Origin: Gammaproteobacteria bacterium
GTDB taxonomy: Bacteria > Pseudomonadota > Gammaproteobacteria > HK1
Assembly: GCA_012103455.1 (NCBI GenBank)
Contig: WLWT01000001.1
Location: 3,851,288 to 3,915,287, forward strand
Direction of reading: 5' to 3'
DNA: 64,000 nt
The translations under genes were made by a program, and so were the position numbers. This document shows positions 52,670 through 62,339 of the stretch, piece after piece. Position 1 is the stretch's first letter. Every line of letters begins with the position of its first letter. The notes beneath the pieces are model-generated. The model saw only the letters and a list, made by a program, of their open reading frames with translations, had not been told where the DNA came from and made no database searches.

Positions 52670-53668
52670 TTACCCGCCGCCTATACGAACCACGGTACGG
52701 CCCGTCATGGTGCCGTCAATATAGGCGTCGAACACACCTTGCAGATCGGCCAGAGCCACTTCCTGGCTGATGATCTTATCCAAGTGCCTAGGCATGAAAT
52801 CAGTGCCTATACGATCCCACACCGCTTGGCGGCGGACGCTGGGCATGATGACGGAGTTAATGCCTAGCAGGTTGACGCCGCGAATGATGAACGGCATCAC
52901 TGACGTGTTCAGTTCCGTGCTAGCAGCCAAACCGATGGCGGCGACGTTCCCCCCCGGCTTGGTGGAGCGCAGCATCCACGAGAGCACATCGCCGCCCAAG
53001 TTGTCCACACCACCGGCGTAGCTGCCGCGCTCAAGAGGGCGGGCGCCCATCTCCAGTTCGCCGCGCACCAGCACCTGCGAGGCGCCCAAGCTACGCAAGT
53101 AATCGCTGGATTCGGCTTTGCCGGTCAGGGCCACCACCTCATAGCCGCGGGCGGAGAAAATATCGATGGCAATGCTGCCTACACCGCCGGTGGCGCCGTT
53201 CACCAAAACGGGGCCATCAGCGGGTGTTTGATGATTCTCTTCCATGCGTAGCAATGCCAGTGCGGCGGTGAAACCGGCCGTGCCTATGGCCATGGCGTCC
53301 CGCCCGCTCACATGGTCCGGCAGCCGCACCAGTTGGTCGGACCGCACCCGTGCGTACTCGGTGTAACCGCCATCGTGATCTTCCGATAGCCCGGCACCCA
53401 CCACGGCAACAGCACTTCCGGCGGGAAAAGCCTCGTCATCCGAGGTCTCCACCACACCCGCCAGATCGATGCCCGCCACCATCGGCAAGCGGCGCATAAT
53501 GCGGCTGGTACCGGTAGCGGCCAGTGCGTCTTTGTAGTTGACATCGGACCAGCCAACCCGCACCACTACGTTGCCCTCGGACAAATCATCCAAAGTGATC
53601 GTGTCCAGTTGCGCCCTGGTCTTGCGGTCCTCGCCGCTGTGAACGCGAAACGCGCGAAAGCTATCCAT
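52670..53668 (-). CDS. Acryloyl-CoA reductase-like MDR oxidoreductase (YhdH/AcuI)
   Basis: 332 residues from MDSFRAFRVHSG. Medium-chain reductase of the YhdH/YhfP/AcuI branch: VGWSDVNYKDALAATG (about 39-54), PMVAGIDLAGVVE, GTAGFTAALALLRME, the NADPH loop VNGATGGVGSIAIDI (about 152-166), VDNLGGDVLSWML and a C-terminus GRTVVRIGG. Reduces acrylyl-CoA or similar enones with NADPH; AcuI detoxifies acryloyl-CoA from DMSP. GAGGAG seven bases upstream favours ATG 53668 over 53692. Confidence 0.87.
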   Translation of the reverse strand: MDSFRAFRVHSGEDRKTRAQLDTITLDDLSEGNVVVRVGWSDVNYKDALAATGTSRIMRRLPMVAGIDLAGVVETSDDEAFPAGSAVAVVGAGLSEDHDGGYTEYARVRSDQLVRLPDHVSGRDAMAIGTAGFTAALALLRMEENHQTPADGPVLVNGATGGVGSIAIDIFSARGYEVVALTGKAESSDYLRSLGASQVLVRGELEMGARPLERGSYAGGVDNLGGDVLSWMLRSTKPGGNVAAIGLAASTELNTSVMPFIIRGVNLLGINSVIMPSVRRQAVWDRIGTDFMPRHLDKIISQEVALADLQGVFDAYIDGTMTGRTVVRIGGG

Positions 53669-53719
53669 CAAGTTCTCCTCGCAGGCATGCATGAAAAGAT
53701 AACGGATCGTAGCGCACTG

Positions 53720-54574
53720 TCAGCGCTGGTGCAGACCCGCCGCAATGGCCTCGTAGCCATCATCGTGCGGCGTTAAAAATCCGTGACGAATCAAAAAATC
53801 GATAATCACCAGAGCGCAATTGGCTTTAAACTCACGCGTAGCACACACCCGCTGCATCACTCGCTCTATCGGTAAACATTCGAAATACGCCACCTCGCCA
53901 TCGCGGTTGACCGGCTCGAAAGACTGCGGCAGCTCCAAATCGAAGACGAAGATAGTACCGGGACGTAAACCCGCCACCGTGTGCATACGGTAGTTGATGG
54001 TCCCTACGCTACGGGCGCGGCGCGCTAACGCCGCAGGAATGCCGGCCTCTTCGCCGCATTCTTTTACCAGGTTGTCTAACACGCCGATACCGGCCGGTTG
54101 GCCACCCGCTACGATTTGGTCCAAGCGATCCGGCCAAGTGGGCTTATCGGACGCACGCCGGCCTATCCACATGTGCATACCGTCGGGCTGACACACGAAG
54201 CCATTCACGTGAACCCCGTAACCACGTACGCCAAGCGCCGGCACCGCGGCCCGCTCCAACAATAGCTCCGGCACCGCGCCGAAGTGCCGCGCGACGGCAA
54301 ACATCTCGTCACGCCACCCGCTGATCACACCGGCATCACGAAGTCGCACCATCACCTCATGCACGGCGCCCGTGCGCGCCTCGCAGCTAGCCCCGTGGAG
54401 TGACGGCACCAAAGTGAGAGCTTGGCCGCTGCGGACAAAAACGCCAGGAAACGCCAACAACGCAGCAACCATATCCGGCGCCGCGGCGCCCGCTATCCAG
54501 TCCCCCAACATGAAGGGAATGAACCGGTTCGGATCGCCATCGTTAGCTTCCCTGATCCGGTCGAGGTAACTCAT
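53720..54574 (-). CDS. Nudix hydrolase with DUF4743 domain
   Basis: 284 residues. N-terminal DUF4743-type domain (ADP... SYLDRIREAN to about 120) and Nudix box GGQPAGIGVLDNLVKECGEEAG (about 157-177), with the catalytic RE(x2)EE pattern as KECGEE. MWIGRRASDKPTWPDRLD precedes it. This two-domain type resembles thiamine-diphosphate-related Nudix proteins of fungi and proteobacteria. It is transcribed with the PhyH gene (33 bp apart). Confidence 0.83.
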   Translation of the reverse strand: MSYLDRIREANDGDPNRFIPFMLGDWIAGAAAPDMVAALLAFPGVFVRSGQALTLVPSLHGASCEARTGAVHEVMVRLRDAGVISGWRDEMFAVARHFGAVPELLLERAAVPALGVRGYGVHVNGFVCQPDGMHMWIGRRASDKPTWPDRLDQIVAGGQPAGIGVLDNLVKECGEEAGIPAALARRARSVGTINYRMHTVAGLRPGTIFVFDLELPQSFEPVNRDGEVAYFECLPIERVMQRVCATREFKANCALVIIDFLIRHGFLTPHDDGYEAIAAGLHQR

Positions 54575-54606
54575 GGATTCAGGTTGCTCATAGCCCGCAC
54601 TGCGGC

Positions 54607-55509
54607 CTACCCCCCACCGGCTTCCTCTTGCACGGCGAAGAACGATGCCCGCTTAGGCTGTTGTGGGATTTCGACGGCGAGCGGCTCCAATCGTGCGAGC
54701 CGGCTGGCCTGCCCCCGTATCATCTGCCCCTCGTTCGGATTGGGCATGGGATTAGGGGCGATGGGATAAGCGTCCGCCGCGGAATAAACGGCGATGTAAA
54801 GCCCCCTAGCGGCGGCCGAGGCATTCGCTTTGGAGCCATGCAATGTACAGGTATGCATTAAGCAAGCACCACCAGCGGCACCCACGACCGGCACAGCGGC
54901 GCGCGCCGCCTGCGCCGCCACCTCCTCGGCCACGAAACCGGTGAACACCTCACCGTCGAATAACGAGTGCATGGGCCCCTTATGCGAGCCGGGCACCACG
55001 CTCAGGCAGCCGTTCTCCTCGGTCATGTGGTCCAACATGATCAGCGCCGTCACCACGTCGTCGTTGGTATGCGGGGTAAAACCGAAATCCTGATGGAAGG
55101 CCACTTCCGTGGCCGTGCGTGGAAGTTTCAAATTGATCTTGCAGTGGTGGAACTTAGCCGTCCCACCCAGCAGATCCGCCACCATGTCGGCCACTCGGCT
55201 CTCTCTCATGATGTGCTCGAATGCCTGCGAGAGGTCCGACGGGTTGTTCACCCGGCGCAGCGCCGGTGTCTCGGCGCAATGCTCCGGCGCCAGATCAAAA
55301 CGCGGCTTGCCGTCCACCGTCGGCTCGCCGAAAGGGGCCTGGTGCGCCCGGCTAAGGGCAACCCAAGCGTCCATTTGTGCCCGCGCAGCCGCCAATTGCG
55401 CCCTGCTTATGGCCTCTTCCACCACGATGTAGCCATCGCGCTTAAAAGCCTCTACCTGCTCCGGACGAAGTGCATTTCCTTCACCTGTCATCCACCCATC
55501 TCCGCTCAA
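54607..55509 (-). CDS. Phytanoyl-CoA dioxygenase (PhyH)-family protein
   Basis: 300 residues, Fe(II)/2-oxoglutarate oxygenase. VAFHQDFGFTPH (about 136-147) contributes H-x-D, and LHGSKANASAAARGLYIAVYSAAD (about 224-246) gives the distal His and the oxoglutarate-binding Arg. MLDHMTEENGCLSVVPGSHKG is characteristic of the family. The substrate is not identifiable. ATG 55491 is an alternative start. Confidence 0.85.
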   Translation of the reverse strand: MSGDGWMTGEGNALRPEQVEAFKRDGYIVVEEAISRAQLAAARAQMDAWVALSRAHQAPFGEPTVDGKPRFDLAPEHCAETPALRRVNNPSDLSQAFEHIMRESRVADMVADLLGGTAKFHHCKINLKLPRTATEVAFHQDFGFTPHTNDDVVTALIMLDHMTEENGCLSVVPGSHKGPMHSLFDGEVFTGFVAEEVAAQAARAAVPVVGAAGGACLMHTCTLHGSKANASAAARGLYIAVYSAADAYPIAPNPMPNPNEGQMIRGQASRLARLEPLAVEIPQQPKRASFFAVQEEAGGG

Positions 55510-55518
55510 CCTCCCCTA

Positions 55519-55563
55519 GACTATCTAAATCCGGACTATCTAAATCCGAACGCTCTAAACCCG
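55519..55563. repeat. 3 x 15-bp tandem repeat
   Basis: gactatctaaatccg twice and aacgctctaaacccg, between the glutaredoxin-like gene and the PhyH gene. Confidence 0.82.
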
Positions 55564-55806
55564 GCCATCCGAGGCCGCCAGCGCGCGCCGTAGCGCCACC
55601 GAATCCAAGAAATAGTGGCAGATCGCTACATCTGCTTTTAGCAACACCGGCACCAGGGTATCGAACTTGCGCCACAATGCCGCATCGCTGTCCACGTCAA
55701 CCTCAATCCAGTCAAACCCGAGTTCATCTTTGAAAGCGTAAAGCGCATCGCGCATGTCATCACAAAGATGACATCCTTCGCGCACCACCAGCGTAAACTC
55801 GTTCAC
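55555..55806 (-). CDS. Glutaredoxin-like protein (DUF836 type)
   Basis: 83-residue thioredoxin-fold protein: MNEFTLVVREGCHLCDDMRDAL, with CHLC redox motif at residues 12-15, and TLVPVLLKADV giving the cis-Pro region. Likely reduces disulfides or deglutathionylates. The stop overlaps the tandem repeat at 55519-55563, so the C-terminal residues SDGRV are partly repeat-derived. Confidence 0.82.
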   Translation of the reverse strand: MNEFTLVVREGCHLCDDMRDALYAFKDELGFDWIEVDVDSDAALWRKFDTLVPVLLKADVAICHYFLDSVALRRALAASDGRV

Positions 55807-55944
55807 CGTTCTATATCACCGCCCCAATCGCTTCTTACATAATTACATCGGACGCCGGCCCATGGGCCACCGGCATATGGGCCACCGGCTCTTGACGGGC
55901 GCCTACCCGCACCCTACGTTCACCCACACTGTCACGCCGAGGAA
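55807..55944. other. Promoter region between the glutaredoxin-like gene and preP
   Basis: Holds two 15-bp units, atgggccaccggcat and atgggccaccggctc (55861-55890), upstream of the preP start. Divergent promoters are expected here; no firm elements are claimed. Confidence 0.45.
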
Positions 55945-58911
55945 ATGTTCTTGTCCAACCATCATTTTGCAGCCACCGGCAGCAACCGGGTCGAAGCCCT
56001 CAATCTCACCGTCAACAGCTATCGCCATCTGAGCACGGGCGCGCGTCATCTGCATCTCGCGGCGGACGATGACAACAATGCTTTCGCGGTCGCCTTCCTG
56101 ACCGTGCCCAGTGATTCCACGGGTGTCGCGCACATATTGGAGCACACCTCGCTTTGCGGCAGCGAACGGTTTCCGGTGCGTGATCCGTTTTTCAATATGT
56201 TGAAGCGCTCGCTCAACACCTTTATGAACGCTTTCACCGCCAATGATTGGACCGCTTATCCCTTCGCTAGCCAAAACGCCACCGATTTCGACAATTTGCT
56301 GCAAGTGTATCTGGATGCGGTTTTTTTCCCGGCCTTGAACCCACTGGATTTCGCCCAAGAGGGCCATCGGTTGGAGCCGGAAAACGCCGCTGATATAGAT
56401 GGACCCTTGGTGCTCAAAGGCGTCGTCTACAACGAGATGAAGGGCGCCATGAGCCCGCCCATCAGTCAGGTGCAGCGGACCTTGCAAGCGCAGCTATTTC
56501 CAACCACCACTTACCACCACAATAGCGGCGGCGATCCAGCAGCGATCCCGGATCTCACTTACGAACAATTAGTGGCCTTTCACAGGCGTCACTATCATCC
56601 TAGCAACGCCTTGTTTCTCACCTACGGCAACTTTCCCGTAGCGCATCATCAGAGCAGAATTCACGATCTCGCTTTGAGCCGTTTCAAGCGTTTGACCATC
56701 GCTCTGAGCGTGCCCGATGAAAAGCGCTATGAGCAACCCATCAGGGTGCGGGACCAGTATTCACTGGATACGCCACTCGCAGGCCCGCAAACCCATGTGC
56801 TGATCGGTTGGCTACTCGGCGACGGCTGCGATTTACGCACCGCCTTGCAGGCCCATCTGCTGCACGGTGTGCTGATGGAGCACAGCGGTTCGCCACTGCG
56901 TGCCGCCCTTGAGACTACCGCCCTAGGCACGGCGCCGTCGGAACTTTGCGGCATTGATGATTCCACCCGCGAAATGACGTTCGCGGCGGGGCTGGAAGGC
57001 GCCGACGCCGAGAACACCGCACAGATCGAAGCGCTTATTCTAGACGTGCTAGGCGGCGTCGCCTTAAACGGCGTGCCGGCGGCGGAAATCCGCGCCACAC
57101 TACACCAACTCGAACTCAGCCAGCGCGAGGTGGGTGGCGATCATTTTCCATACGGCTTGGGCTTGATGCTGCGGGCCATGGGACCGGCCTTGCATGGCGG
57201 CGATCCGGTGGCGGCTTTGGACATTGATGACGAACTCGAACGCTTGAGCCAGAAGGCTGAAGACCCGCAGTTCATCAAAGAGCTGGTGCGCACCACCTTG
57301 CTCGCCAATCAGCACCGCGTCACCTTGACCATGGTGCCCAACATCACACTCAGCCAACAACGCGAGCAAGCGGTTAAGGAACGCTTGGGCGAATTGCAAG
57401 CGTCGCTGAGCGCGCAGGAACGCCAGCAGTTGGCGCACCAGGCTAGCGCTCTGGAAGCGCGGCAAAACGCCGAGGATGACACCGAATGCCTGCCCACGAT
57501 CACCACCGCGGATGTCCCCGGCGATATCCGGATCCCCACCGGAACGGCCAGCGCGGCTGACGGTTACCGACAAACGTGGTACGGCGCTGGCACCAATGGA
57601 TTGGTGTACGGGCGCATCGTGGCGACACTGCCGGCGCTGGCGCCTGAATTGCTCGCTCTACTGCCGCTTTATTGCGACCTCGGCACGGAAGTAGGCTGCG
57701 CCCATAGGGACTACCGGGCCAACCAAGCCTACCAAGCAGCCGTCGCGGGTGGCATCGATATCTACACTTCGACGCGGGGCCATGTGAGCGAGGCGGGCAT
57801 CCCGGAGAGTTATTTCATCGTCGCCGGTAAGGCTTTAGCCCGCAATAGCGAAGGGTTGGCCGAGTTGCTCACGCAAACCTATGCCGAACCGCGCTTCGAC
57901 GAACCGGCGCGCGTCCGTGAGCTCATCGCGCAGCTGCGGGCGCAAGAGGAGAGCCGGGTCACGGACACCGGCCACTCGTTAGCCATGATGGCCGCCGCCG
58001 CAGATCTCACGGCAACCGCTGCGCTCAATGAGCAGTGGTCCGGCTTGACCGCCATTAAAGCCCTGAAGGCGCTCGATGATTCATTATGCGAGCGCGCCAC
58101 ATTGGAGCAACTATGTGCCCAGCTCACCGCATTGCGCGATCGGCTCATTGCCGCACCTAAGGAGTTGGTGCTGGTATCGGAGCACAAATCGCGCGAGGTT
58201 ATGCAAAGCGCTTTCGCCCGGTACATGAACACCCTCCCCTGCATAAGCGCACGCCCCGAAGCTCCAGCCGAAGTTCCAGTGGTGGATGCAAGGTCTACAG
58301 ATGGGCCATCTGCAACCGGGGCAATGCCACAAGCGTCGGCGGCCCCGCTCGCTTGGCTGGTCAATACCCAGGTCAACTTCTGTGCCAAAGCCTTTAGAGC
58401 GGCTTCCTATGGGCATGAGGATGCAGCGCCGCTATATGTACTGGCGAGTTTATTGCGCAACGAGTTTTTGCACCGGGAGCTACGCGAGAAGGGCGGCGCG
58501 TATGGGGGCGGGGCCAGTTATGATCCCAACACCGGCGTGTTCAGCATGTTTTCCTACCGCGATCCGCGTCTTATAGGCACGCTGCGGGATTTCGATCGGG
58601 CAGTCGATTGGGCCGTTGGCGCCGCCGGCAACGATGCGGCGCGCGAACAAGCCATTCTGGGCGTTATCAGCGCCATGGATCGCCCGGCTTCGCCAGCCGG
58701 CGAAGCCCTGGGCGCCCATCTAGCGCAACTGCATGGCCGCAGTCCGGCGCTACGCCGCGCGTTACGGGCACAGGTTCTGCAAGTTGACGCTGCCGCCTTG
58801 CGCCGCTGTATTGATGATTACCTGCACACCCTGCCTCAGCACATCGCCGTAGTGACCAATGCAAAAGAACTGACCACTCTGGATGATAGTTTTGTGGCGC
58901 AGAACTTATGA
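55945..58911 (+). CDS. Presequence-protease-type M16C metallopeptidase
   Basis: 988 residues, the length of PreP/M16C enzymes. The inverted zinc motif HILEHTSLCGS is at about 62-72, with the distal Glu in VVYNEMKGAMS (about 164-174), and YHHNSGGDPAAIPDLTYEQL is diagnostic. The C-terminal half carries GGAYGGGASYDPNTGVFS and SYRDPRL. Degrades free peptides in a closed chamber, complementing the peptide importer. Start at 55945 preceded by GAGGAAATG. Confidence 0.93.
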   Translation: MFLSNHHFAATGSNRVEALNLTVNSYRHLSTGARHLHLAADDDNNAFAVAFLTVPSDSTGVAHILEHTSLCGSERFPVRDPFFNMLKRSLNTFMNAFTANDWTAYPFASQNATDFDNLLQVYLDAVFFPALNPLDFAQEGHRLEPENAADIDGPLVLKGVVYNEMKGAMSPPISQVQRTLQAQLFPTTTYHHNSGGDPAAIPDLTYEQLVAFHRRHYHPSNALFLTYGNFPVAHHQSRIHDLALSRFKRLTIALSVPDEKRYEQPIRVRDQYSLDTPLAGPQTHVLIGWLLGDGCDLRTALQAHLLHGVLMEHSGSPLRAALETTALGTAPSELCGIDDSTREMTFAAGLEGADAENTAQIEALILDVLGGVALNGVPAAEIRATLHQLELSQREVGGDHFPYGLGLMLRAMGPALHGGDPVAALDIDDELERLSQKAEDPQFIKELVRTTLLANQHRVTLTMVPNITLSQQREQAVKERLGELQASLSAQERQQLAHQASALEARQNAEDDTECLPTITTADVPGDIRIPTGTASAADGYRQTWYGAGTNGLVYGRIVATLPALAPELLALLPLYCDLGTEVGCAHRDYRANQAYQAAVAGGIDIYTSTRGHVSEAGIPESYFIVAGKALARNSEGLAELLTQTYAEPRFDEPARVRELIAQLRAQEESRVTDTGHSLAMMAAAADLTATAALNEQWSGLTAIKALKALDDSLCERATLEQLCAQLTALRDRLIAAPKELVLVSEHKSREVMQSAFARYMNTLPCISARPEAPAEVPVVDARSTDGPSATGAMPQASAAPLAWLVNTQVNFCAKAFRAASYGHEDAAPLYVLASLLRNEFLHRELREKGGAYGGGASYDPNTGVFSMFSYRDPRLIGTLRDFDRAVDWAVGAAGNDAAREQAILGVISAMDRPASPAGEALGAHLAQLHGRSPALRRALRAQVLQVDAAALRRCIDDYLHTLPQHIAVVTNAKELTTLDDSFVAQNL

Positions 58912-58960
58912 TGGCTTGCGTACACCAATCGGTTAGTCGGTCTACATTTTTCGCGGCCAG

Positions 58961-59035
58961 TCTATGAGCCCCAGGTCTATAAACCCCAGGTCTATAAGCC
59001 CCGGGTCTATGAGCCCCAGTTCTATAAGCCCCGGG
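58961..59035. repeat. 5 x 15-bp tandem repeat
   Basis: tctatgagccccagg, tctataaaccccagg, tctataagccccggg, tctatgagccccagt, tctataagccccggg: five contiguous 15-bp units between two convergent genes. The cleanest array in the window. Confidence 0.88.
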
Positions 59036-59041
59036 GCCTGT

Positions 59042-59548
59042 TCACTCATTCACCACGCGCCAAGTACCGTCCGCACCTCGGCAAGCCGTACCGTTAGCCA
59101 ACTCGATCCGACCGCCACTCTCGATGGTCTGTTCGTAGTCCCGGCAATAGCTTCCATCCGCCCGCTGGTAGGTGCGCACCGGCGTAACAGTGCCGACACG
59201 GCCTGATTCAGGATTAGTCCAAGTGGAAGTGCTGCCCGCAGCTTGGGTCTCCAATGCGCTCTGTGCCGTCGCCTGGTGATAGCGCTGATCGTTACAATCC
59301 ATGGACGCGGCCACCCGGTTACCCAAAAAACCGCCAGCCACTACCCCCGCCCCTATGGCCACTTTGGTGCCGTCACCGGAGCCTATCTGCGAGCCCAGCA
59401 GACCGCCCAAAGCGGCACCGATTAAAGCGCCCACTAACTGACCGCCGCCACTACTTTGAGTATTTTGACCGTGGCATTGCGCATAAGCAGTGCCGCTGAC
59501 CATAACCAGCGCTAGAACAGCGATACAAGATGACTTCGAAAACCGCAT
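59042..59548 (-). CDS. Glycine-zipper outer-membrane protein (17-kDa surface antigen-like)
   Basis: 168 residues from MRFSKSSCIAVLALV. Signal peptide to AYAQ, then a glycine zipper GGQLVGALIGAALGGLLGS and VAIGAGVVAGGFLGNRV (about 38-80), then a C-terminal surface-antigen-type domain with YCRDYEQTIESGG and ADGTWRVV. Likely an envelope-integrity or membrane-inserted protein. The Cys at about residue 30 follows the signal region without a clear lipobox. ATG 59563 is an alternative start. Confidence 0.83.
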   Translation of the reverse strand: MRFSKSSCIAVLALVMVSGTAYAQCHGQNTQSSGGGQLVGALIGAALGGLLGSQIGSGDGTKVAIGAGVVAGGFLGNRVAASMDCNDQRYHQATAQSALETQAAGSTSTWTNPESGRVGTVTPVRTYQRADGSYCRDYEQTIESGGRIELANGTACRGADGTWRVVNE

Positions 59549-59681
59549 GATATTGCTCTCCAAAATTCAAACTCTACGGCCATAACCGTTAAGGTACCGT
59601 GATACGCCTCACGCATCCCGGGAAATTTAGGTACCGTATGCACTTAAATCAGATCCGTACTAACATCTTACGGAGACCGGC

Positions 59682-61445
59682 ATGCGCTTAATCGTCTTAT
59701 TACTCTCCATGAATTTCGCCCTGCCAGCTTTTTCAGCCGGCCACGGCGAGGCCCGGAGCGCCTACGACCGGGGCGAGTATCTCACCGCACGGCAGCTAGT
59801 CATACCACCAGCGCAAGCCGGCGTCGCGGACGCCCAATTCCTACTCGGGCAAATGTATGTCAACGGTGACGGCGTTTTGCAAGACTACGTGCAAGCCCAC
59901 AAATGGCTCAACCTGGCTGCCTCCGGGGGTAACCGGGAAGCCCGTGCTCTTCGCAACACCATCTCCAACAGGATGACCAGCGCCCAACTGGCCGAAGCCC
60001 AATCATTGGCGCGGGCTTGGCAACCAAGCGCTACGCCCAAGACTTCAGCCAGTACCCTATCGACCAGCCCGGCATCAGCCGGTTCCGCAGCGGTGGCCGG
60101 CGCGGCAACAGCACAGCGGGCCACCACAACAGCACCACGCTCGCGGCGCCAGTTGGTACGCAATATCCAAACCATGTTGAATGAACTCGGCTACGACGCC
60201 GGCCCCGCGGACGGGCTGATGGGACGGCGTACCCGTAACGCCATACGCTCGTACCAGCTTCACTCCGGCCTCGAGAGTACGGGCCAACCCAGCGCGGATT
60301 TGCACCGCACCTTGGCAGCGGACCTGGGCTACGCCGATCAAGACCCCACCCACTCCGAAGCCGCACTGGCGAGCGCACCGGTCCAGGAGGTGCAACGCCA
60401 GGAGAGGCAGCCCCAGTCACCAGCGCAGACGGCATCGTCCAACCCGCCCATCTATGTGCAAGAAGCCAAGCGCAATCGACGTACGGCGGTTAGCTCCGGA
60501 CCCACCCGGCAAAAACCGGCTCAACAACGACCGGCGAATCGGAGTGTGCCGGCGCCAGCCGCCGGCGATCCGGTACAGCGGCTACGTGCGATCATTGATG
60601 CTGGCGAAGAACGCGGCGCGGTGCGGGGCCGTTTCCTGCGCCGGCTGCGGGCATTGGTGGAGCGCCATGACTTGCCTTGGCGGCAACTGATCGCCGAGGA
60701 TACTTTCGGCGATGGCGACTTCACCCGCTCACCACGCTGGGACGTGCTCTCCGGTGAGTTCTGGGTGCATGAACAAAATGGCTTACGCAGCAACGTGCTG
60801 GCCACGGCGCCAGGGCAGCCACAAGCCGATAGCGCCAGTGCGGGCGACGAGAAACTATCCGGTAAAGAACTCGGTATCGCGCTGCTGGGCGTTCTTTTGC
60901 AACAAGGGCAGCAGCAACAAGGTGGCGGCAGCACAAGCGGCAACATTTCTTCATCGCAATTCACCGCTGCTCACATCCGCCTGGGGGCGGGAATTCCAGC
61001 GAGTTTCGCCATCGAACTCGAATTGCTGTCAGCGCAAAATCTGTCAGCGCAAAATCTGTCGGCGCAAAATCTATCAGCGCAAAATGACGGCAACTCGGAA
61101 GTGAACCGTCTCGAACTCGGTGTTTATCAGCGCGGCGGTGATGAGCAGGGCTATCGGGTGGCTTATCTTGCAGGCGCCGCCCAGGGCTTGGAATTGTCCC
61201 GTACCCGCACTGGCCAACAGAGCGTACTCGAGCTGAGCCGCGGCCCGGTAAAATTGGAAGACGGTACCGTGCACAAATTACGGTGGACCCGGGATCGGGA
61301 CGGCTACATGCGCGTGGGTGTAGATGGCCAGGATATGATAGCGATCAGTGACCGCTCCATCAGCGGGACATTCGACGGCTTCTCGCTGATCAACCGGGGG
61401 GGTAACTATGGTCTGCGTTCCATCCGGATATTAGGCGAGCCGTAG
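59682..61445 (+). CDS. Exported protein with Sel1-type repeat and peptidoglycan-binding domain
   Basis: 587 residues. Signal peptide to FSAG; one Sel1-like helix pair ADAQFLLGQMYVNGDGVLQDYVQAHKWLNLAA (about 49-80); proline/alanine-rich linker; a PG_binding_1 domain with IQTMLNELGYDAGPADGLMGRRTRNAIRSYQ (about 160-190); a Q/P-rich middle; then a C-terminal beta-rich (concanavalin-like) region with ISGTFDGFSLINRGG. Binds cell wall, function unknown. Residues about 449-468 are a NLSAQ pentad repeated four times from a 15-bp array. Confidence 0.82.
   Translation: MRLIVLLLSMNFALPAFSAGHGEARSAYDRGEYLTARQLVIPPAQAGVADAQFLLGQMYVNGDGVLQDYVQAHKWLNLAASGGNREARALRNTISNRMTSAQLAEAQSLARAWQPSATPKTSASTLSTSPASAGSAAVAGAATAQRATTTAPRSRRQLVRNIQTMLNELGYDAGPADGLMGRRTRNAIRSYQLHSGLESTGQPSADLHRTLAADLGYADQDPTHSEAALASAPVQEVQRQERQPQSPAQTASSNPPIYVQEAKRNRRTAVSSGPTRQKPAQQRPANRSVPAPAAGDPVQRLRAIIDAGEERGAVRGRFLRRLRALVERHDLPWRQLIAEDTFGDGDFTRSPRWDVLSGEFWVHEQNGLRSNVLATAPGQPQADSASAGDEKLSGKELGIALLGVLLQQGQQQQGGGSTSGNISSSQFTAAHIRLGAGIPASFAIELELLSAQNLSAQNLSAQNLSAQNDGNSEVNRLELGVYQRGGDEQGYRVAYLAGAAQGLELSRTRTGQQSVLELSRGPVKLEDGTVHKLRWTRDRDGYMRVGVDGQDMIAISDRSISGTFDGFSLINRGGNYGLRSIRILGEP
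61026..61085. repeat. 4 x 15-bp tandem repeat inside the peptidoglycan-binding gene
   Basis: ctgtcagcgcaaaat three times with one change, then ctatcagcgcaaaat. In frame, giving (L/N)-S-A-Q-N pentads. Confidence 0.85.
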
Positions 61446-61448
61446 CCG

Positions 61449-61733
61449 GTGGGTAACAACAACACGGTCAACAGTTGGATCTACCGGTGTGCCAACAAGA
61501 ACGAGACCTATTTGTTCTCGGCCACCGAAAATCCGCACGAGTCGCTTCCCGGTGCCTTGCGTCAGGTAGTGGGCCCTCTCGAGTTCGTCATGAAACTCGA
61601 GTTGCATGAGAACCGTACCCTGGCGCGGGCGGACGTTGTTAAAGTGATGCAAGCGCTGGAAGAACAAGGTTACTACCTACAGCTACCGCCACGGGACTTC
61701 CCGCTTGACGGACCGAGCCAGACTCGTCATTGA
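61449..61733 (+). CDS. YcgL-domain protein
   Basis: 94 residues with WIYRCANKNETYLF, PGALRQVVGPLEFVMKLEL and TLARADVVKVMQALEEQGYYLQLPP, the YcgL domain. The family is largely restricted to gammaproteobacteria and its role is not established. GTG start at 61449, four bases after the previous stop; translational coupling is likely. Confidence 0.9.
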   Translation: MGNNNTVNSWIYRCANKNETYLFSATENPHESLPGALRQVVGPLEFVMKLELHENRTLARADVVKVMQALEEQGYYLQLPPRDFPLDGPSQTRH

Positions 61734-61741
61734 CACGCCAA

Positions 61742-62308
61742 TCACCGGCGCGCCTGGGCGCGCAAACGCGGGCCATCGGCCTTAGCCAGGGCGATACCGG
61801 CCAAAAAACCAAAAATATGCGATTCAAAAGAAACCCCGGCACTTGGCAATAAGCCGAAGATCAATGCGCCGTACAATAATCCCACCACGGCGGCGCAGAC
61901 CACCGCCGCGCCGCTGCGCTCATACCAGGCACAACCGAGCAGATAGCCGAACAGGCCGAAGACTAGCCCACTCGCCCCTACATGAATCGCCGAGCGGCCA
62001 AGGAGCCAGACCGCAAAACCACCGCCGGCCACGATCAAGCACGACACGCGGATAAAACGCCCGGCGCTACGCAAACAGATGAGGTAACCGAAGACCAGTA
62101 ACGGAAAAGTATTAGATAAAGTATGTCCCCAACCGCTATGCAACACCGGTGCGGCGGCAATACCCACTAAGCCGGTCAGCGAGCGCGGCTCGATGCCCCA
62201 TGTATTCAAACGGTGCCCCAGCAACCAATTGAGCGCCTCTACCACCCAGATGATGGCGATGAGACCCAGCACGGGCCGCCCGCTTCTTTGCCACTTAAAA
62301 TGTTTCAT
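61742..62308 (-). CDS. Rhomboid-family intramembrane serine protease
   Basis: 188 residues with six hydrophobic segments. LHSGWGHTLSNTFPL (about 76-90) is the H...N loop, HVGASGLVFGLFGYLLG (about 118-134) has the catalytic GASG serine, and SFESHIFGFLAG (about 165-176) the catalytic His. It cleaves within membrane helices. The start at MKHFKWQ (62308) is preferred because upstream codons to 62356 lie in short repeats. Confidence 0.88.
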   Translation of the reverse strand: MKHFKWQRSGRPVLGLIAIIWVVEALNWLLGHRLNTWGIEPRSLTGLVGIAAAPVLHSGWGHTLSNTFPLLVFGYLICLRSAGRFIRVSCLIVAGGGFAVWLLGRSAIHVGASGLVFGLFGYLLGCAWYERSGAAVVCAAVVGLLYGALIFGLLPSAGVSFESHIFGFLAGIALAKADGPRLRAQARR

Positions 62309-62339
62309 CGCACCGGTCTCCATCGCAATAGCATCATTC

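Noticed and set aside
58961..59035. CRISPR array
   Set aside because: Five contiguous 15-bp units with no spacers and no cas genes.
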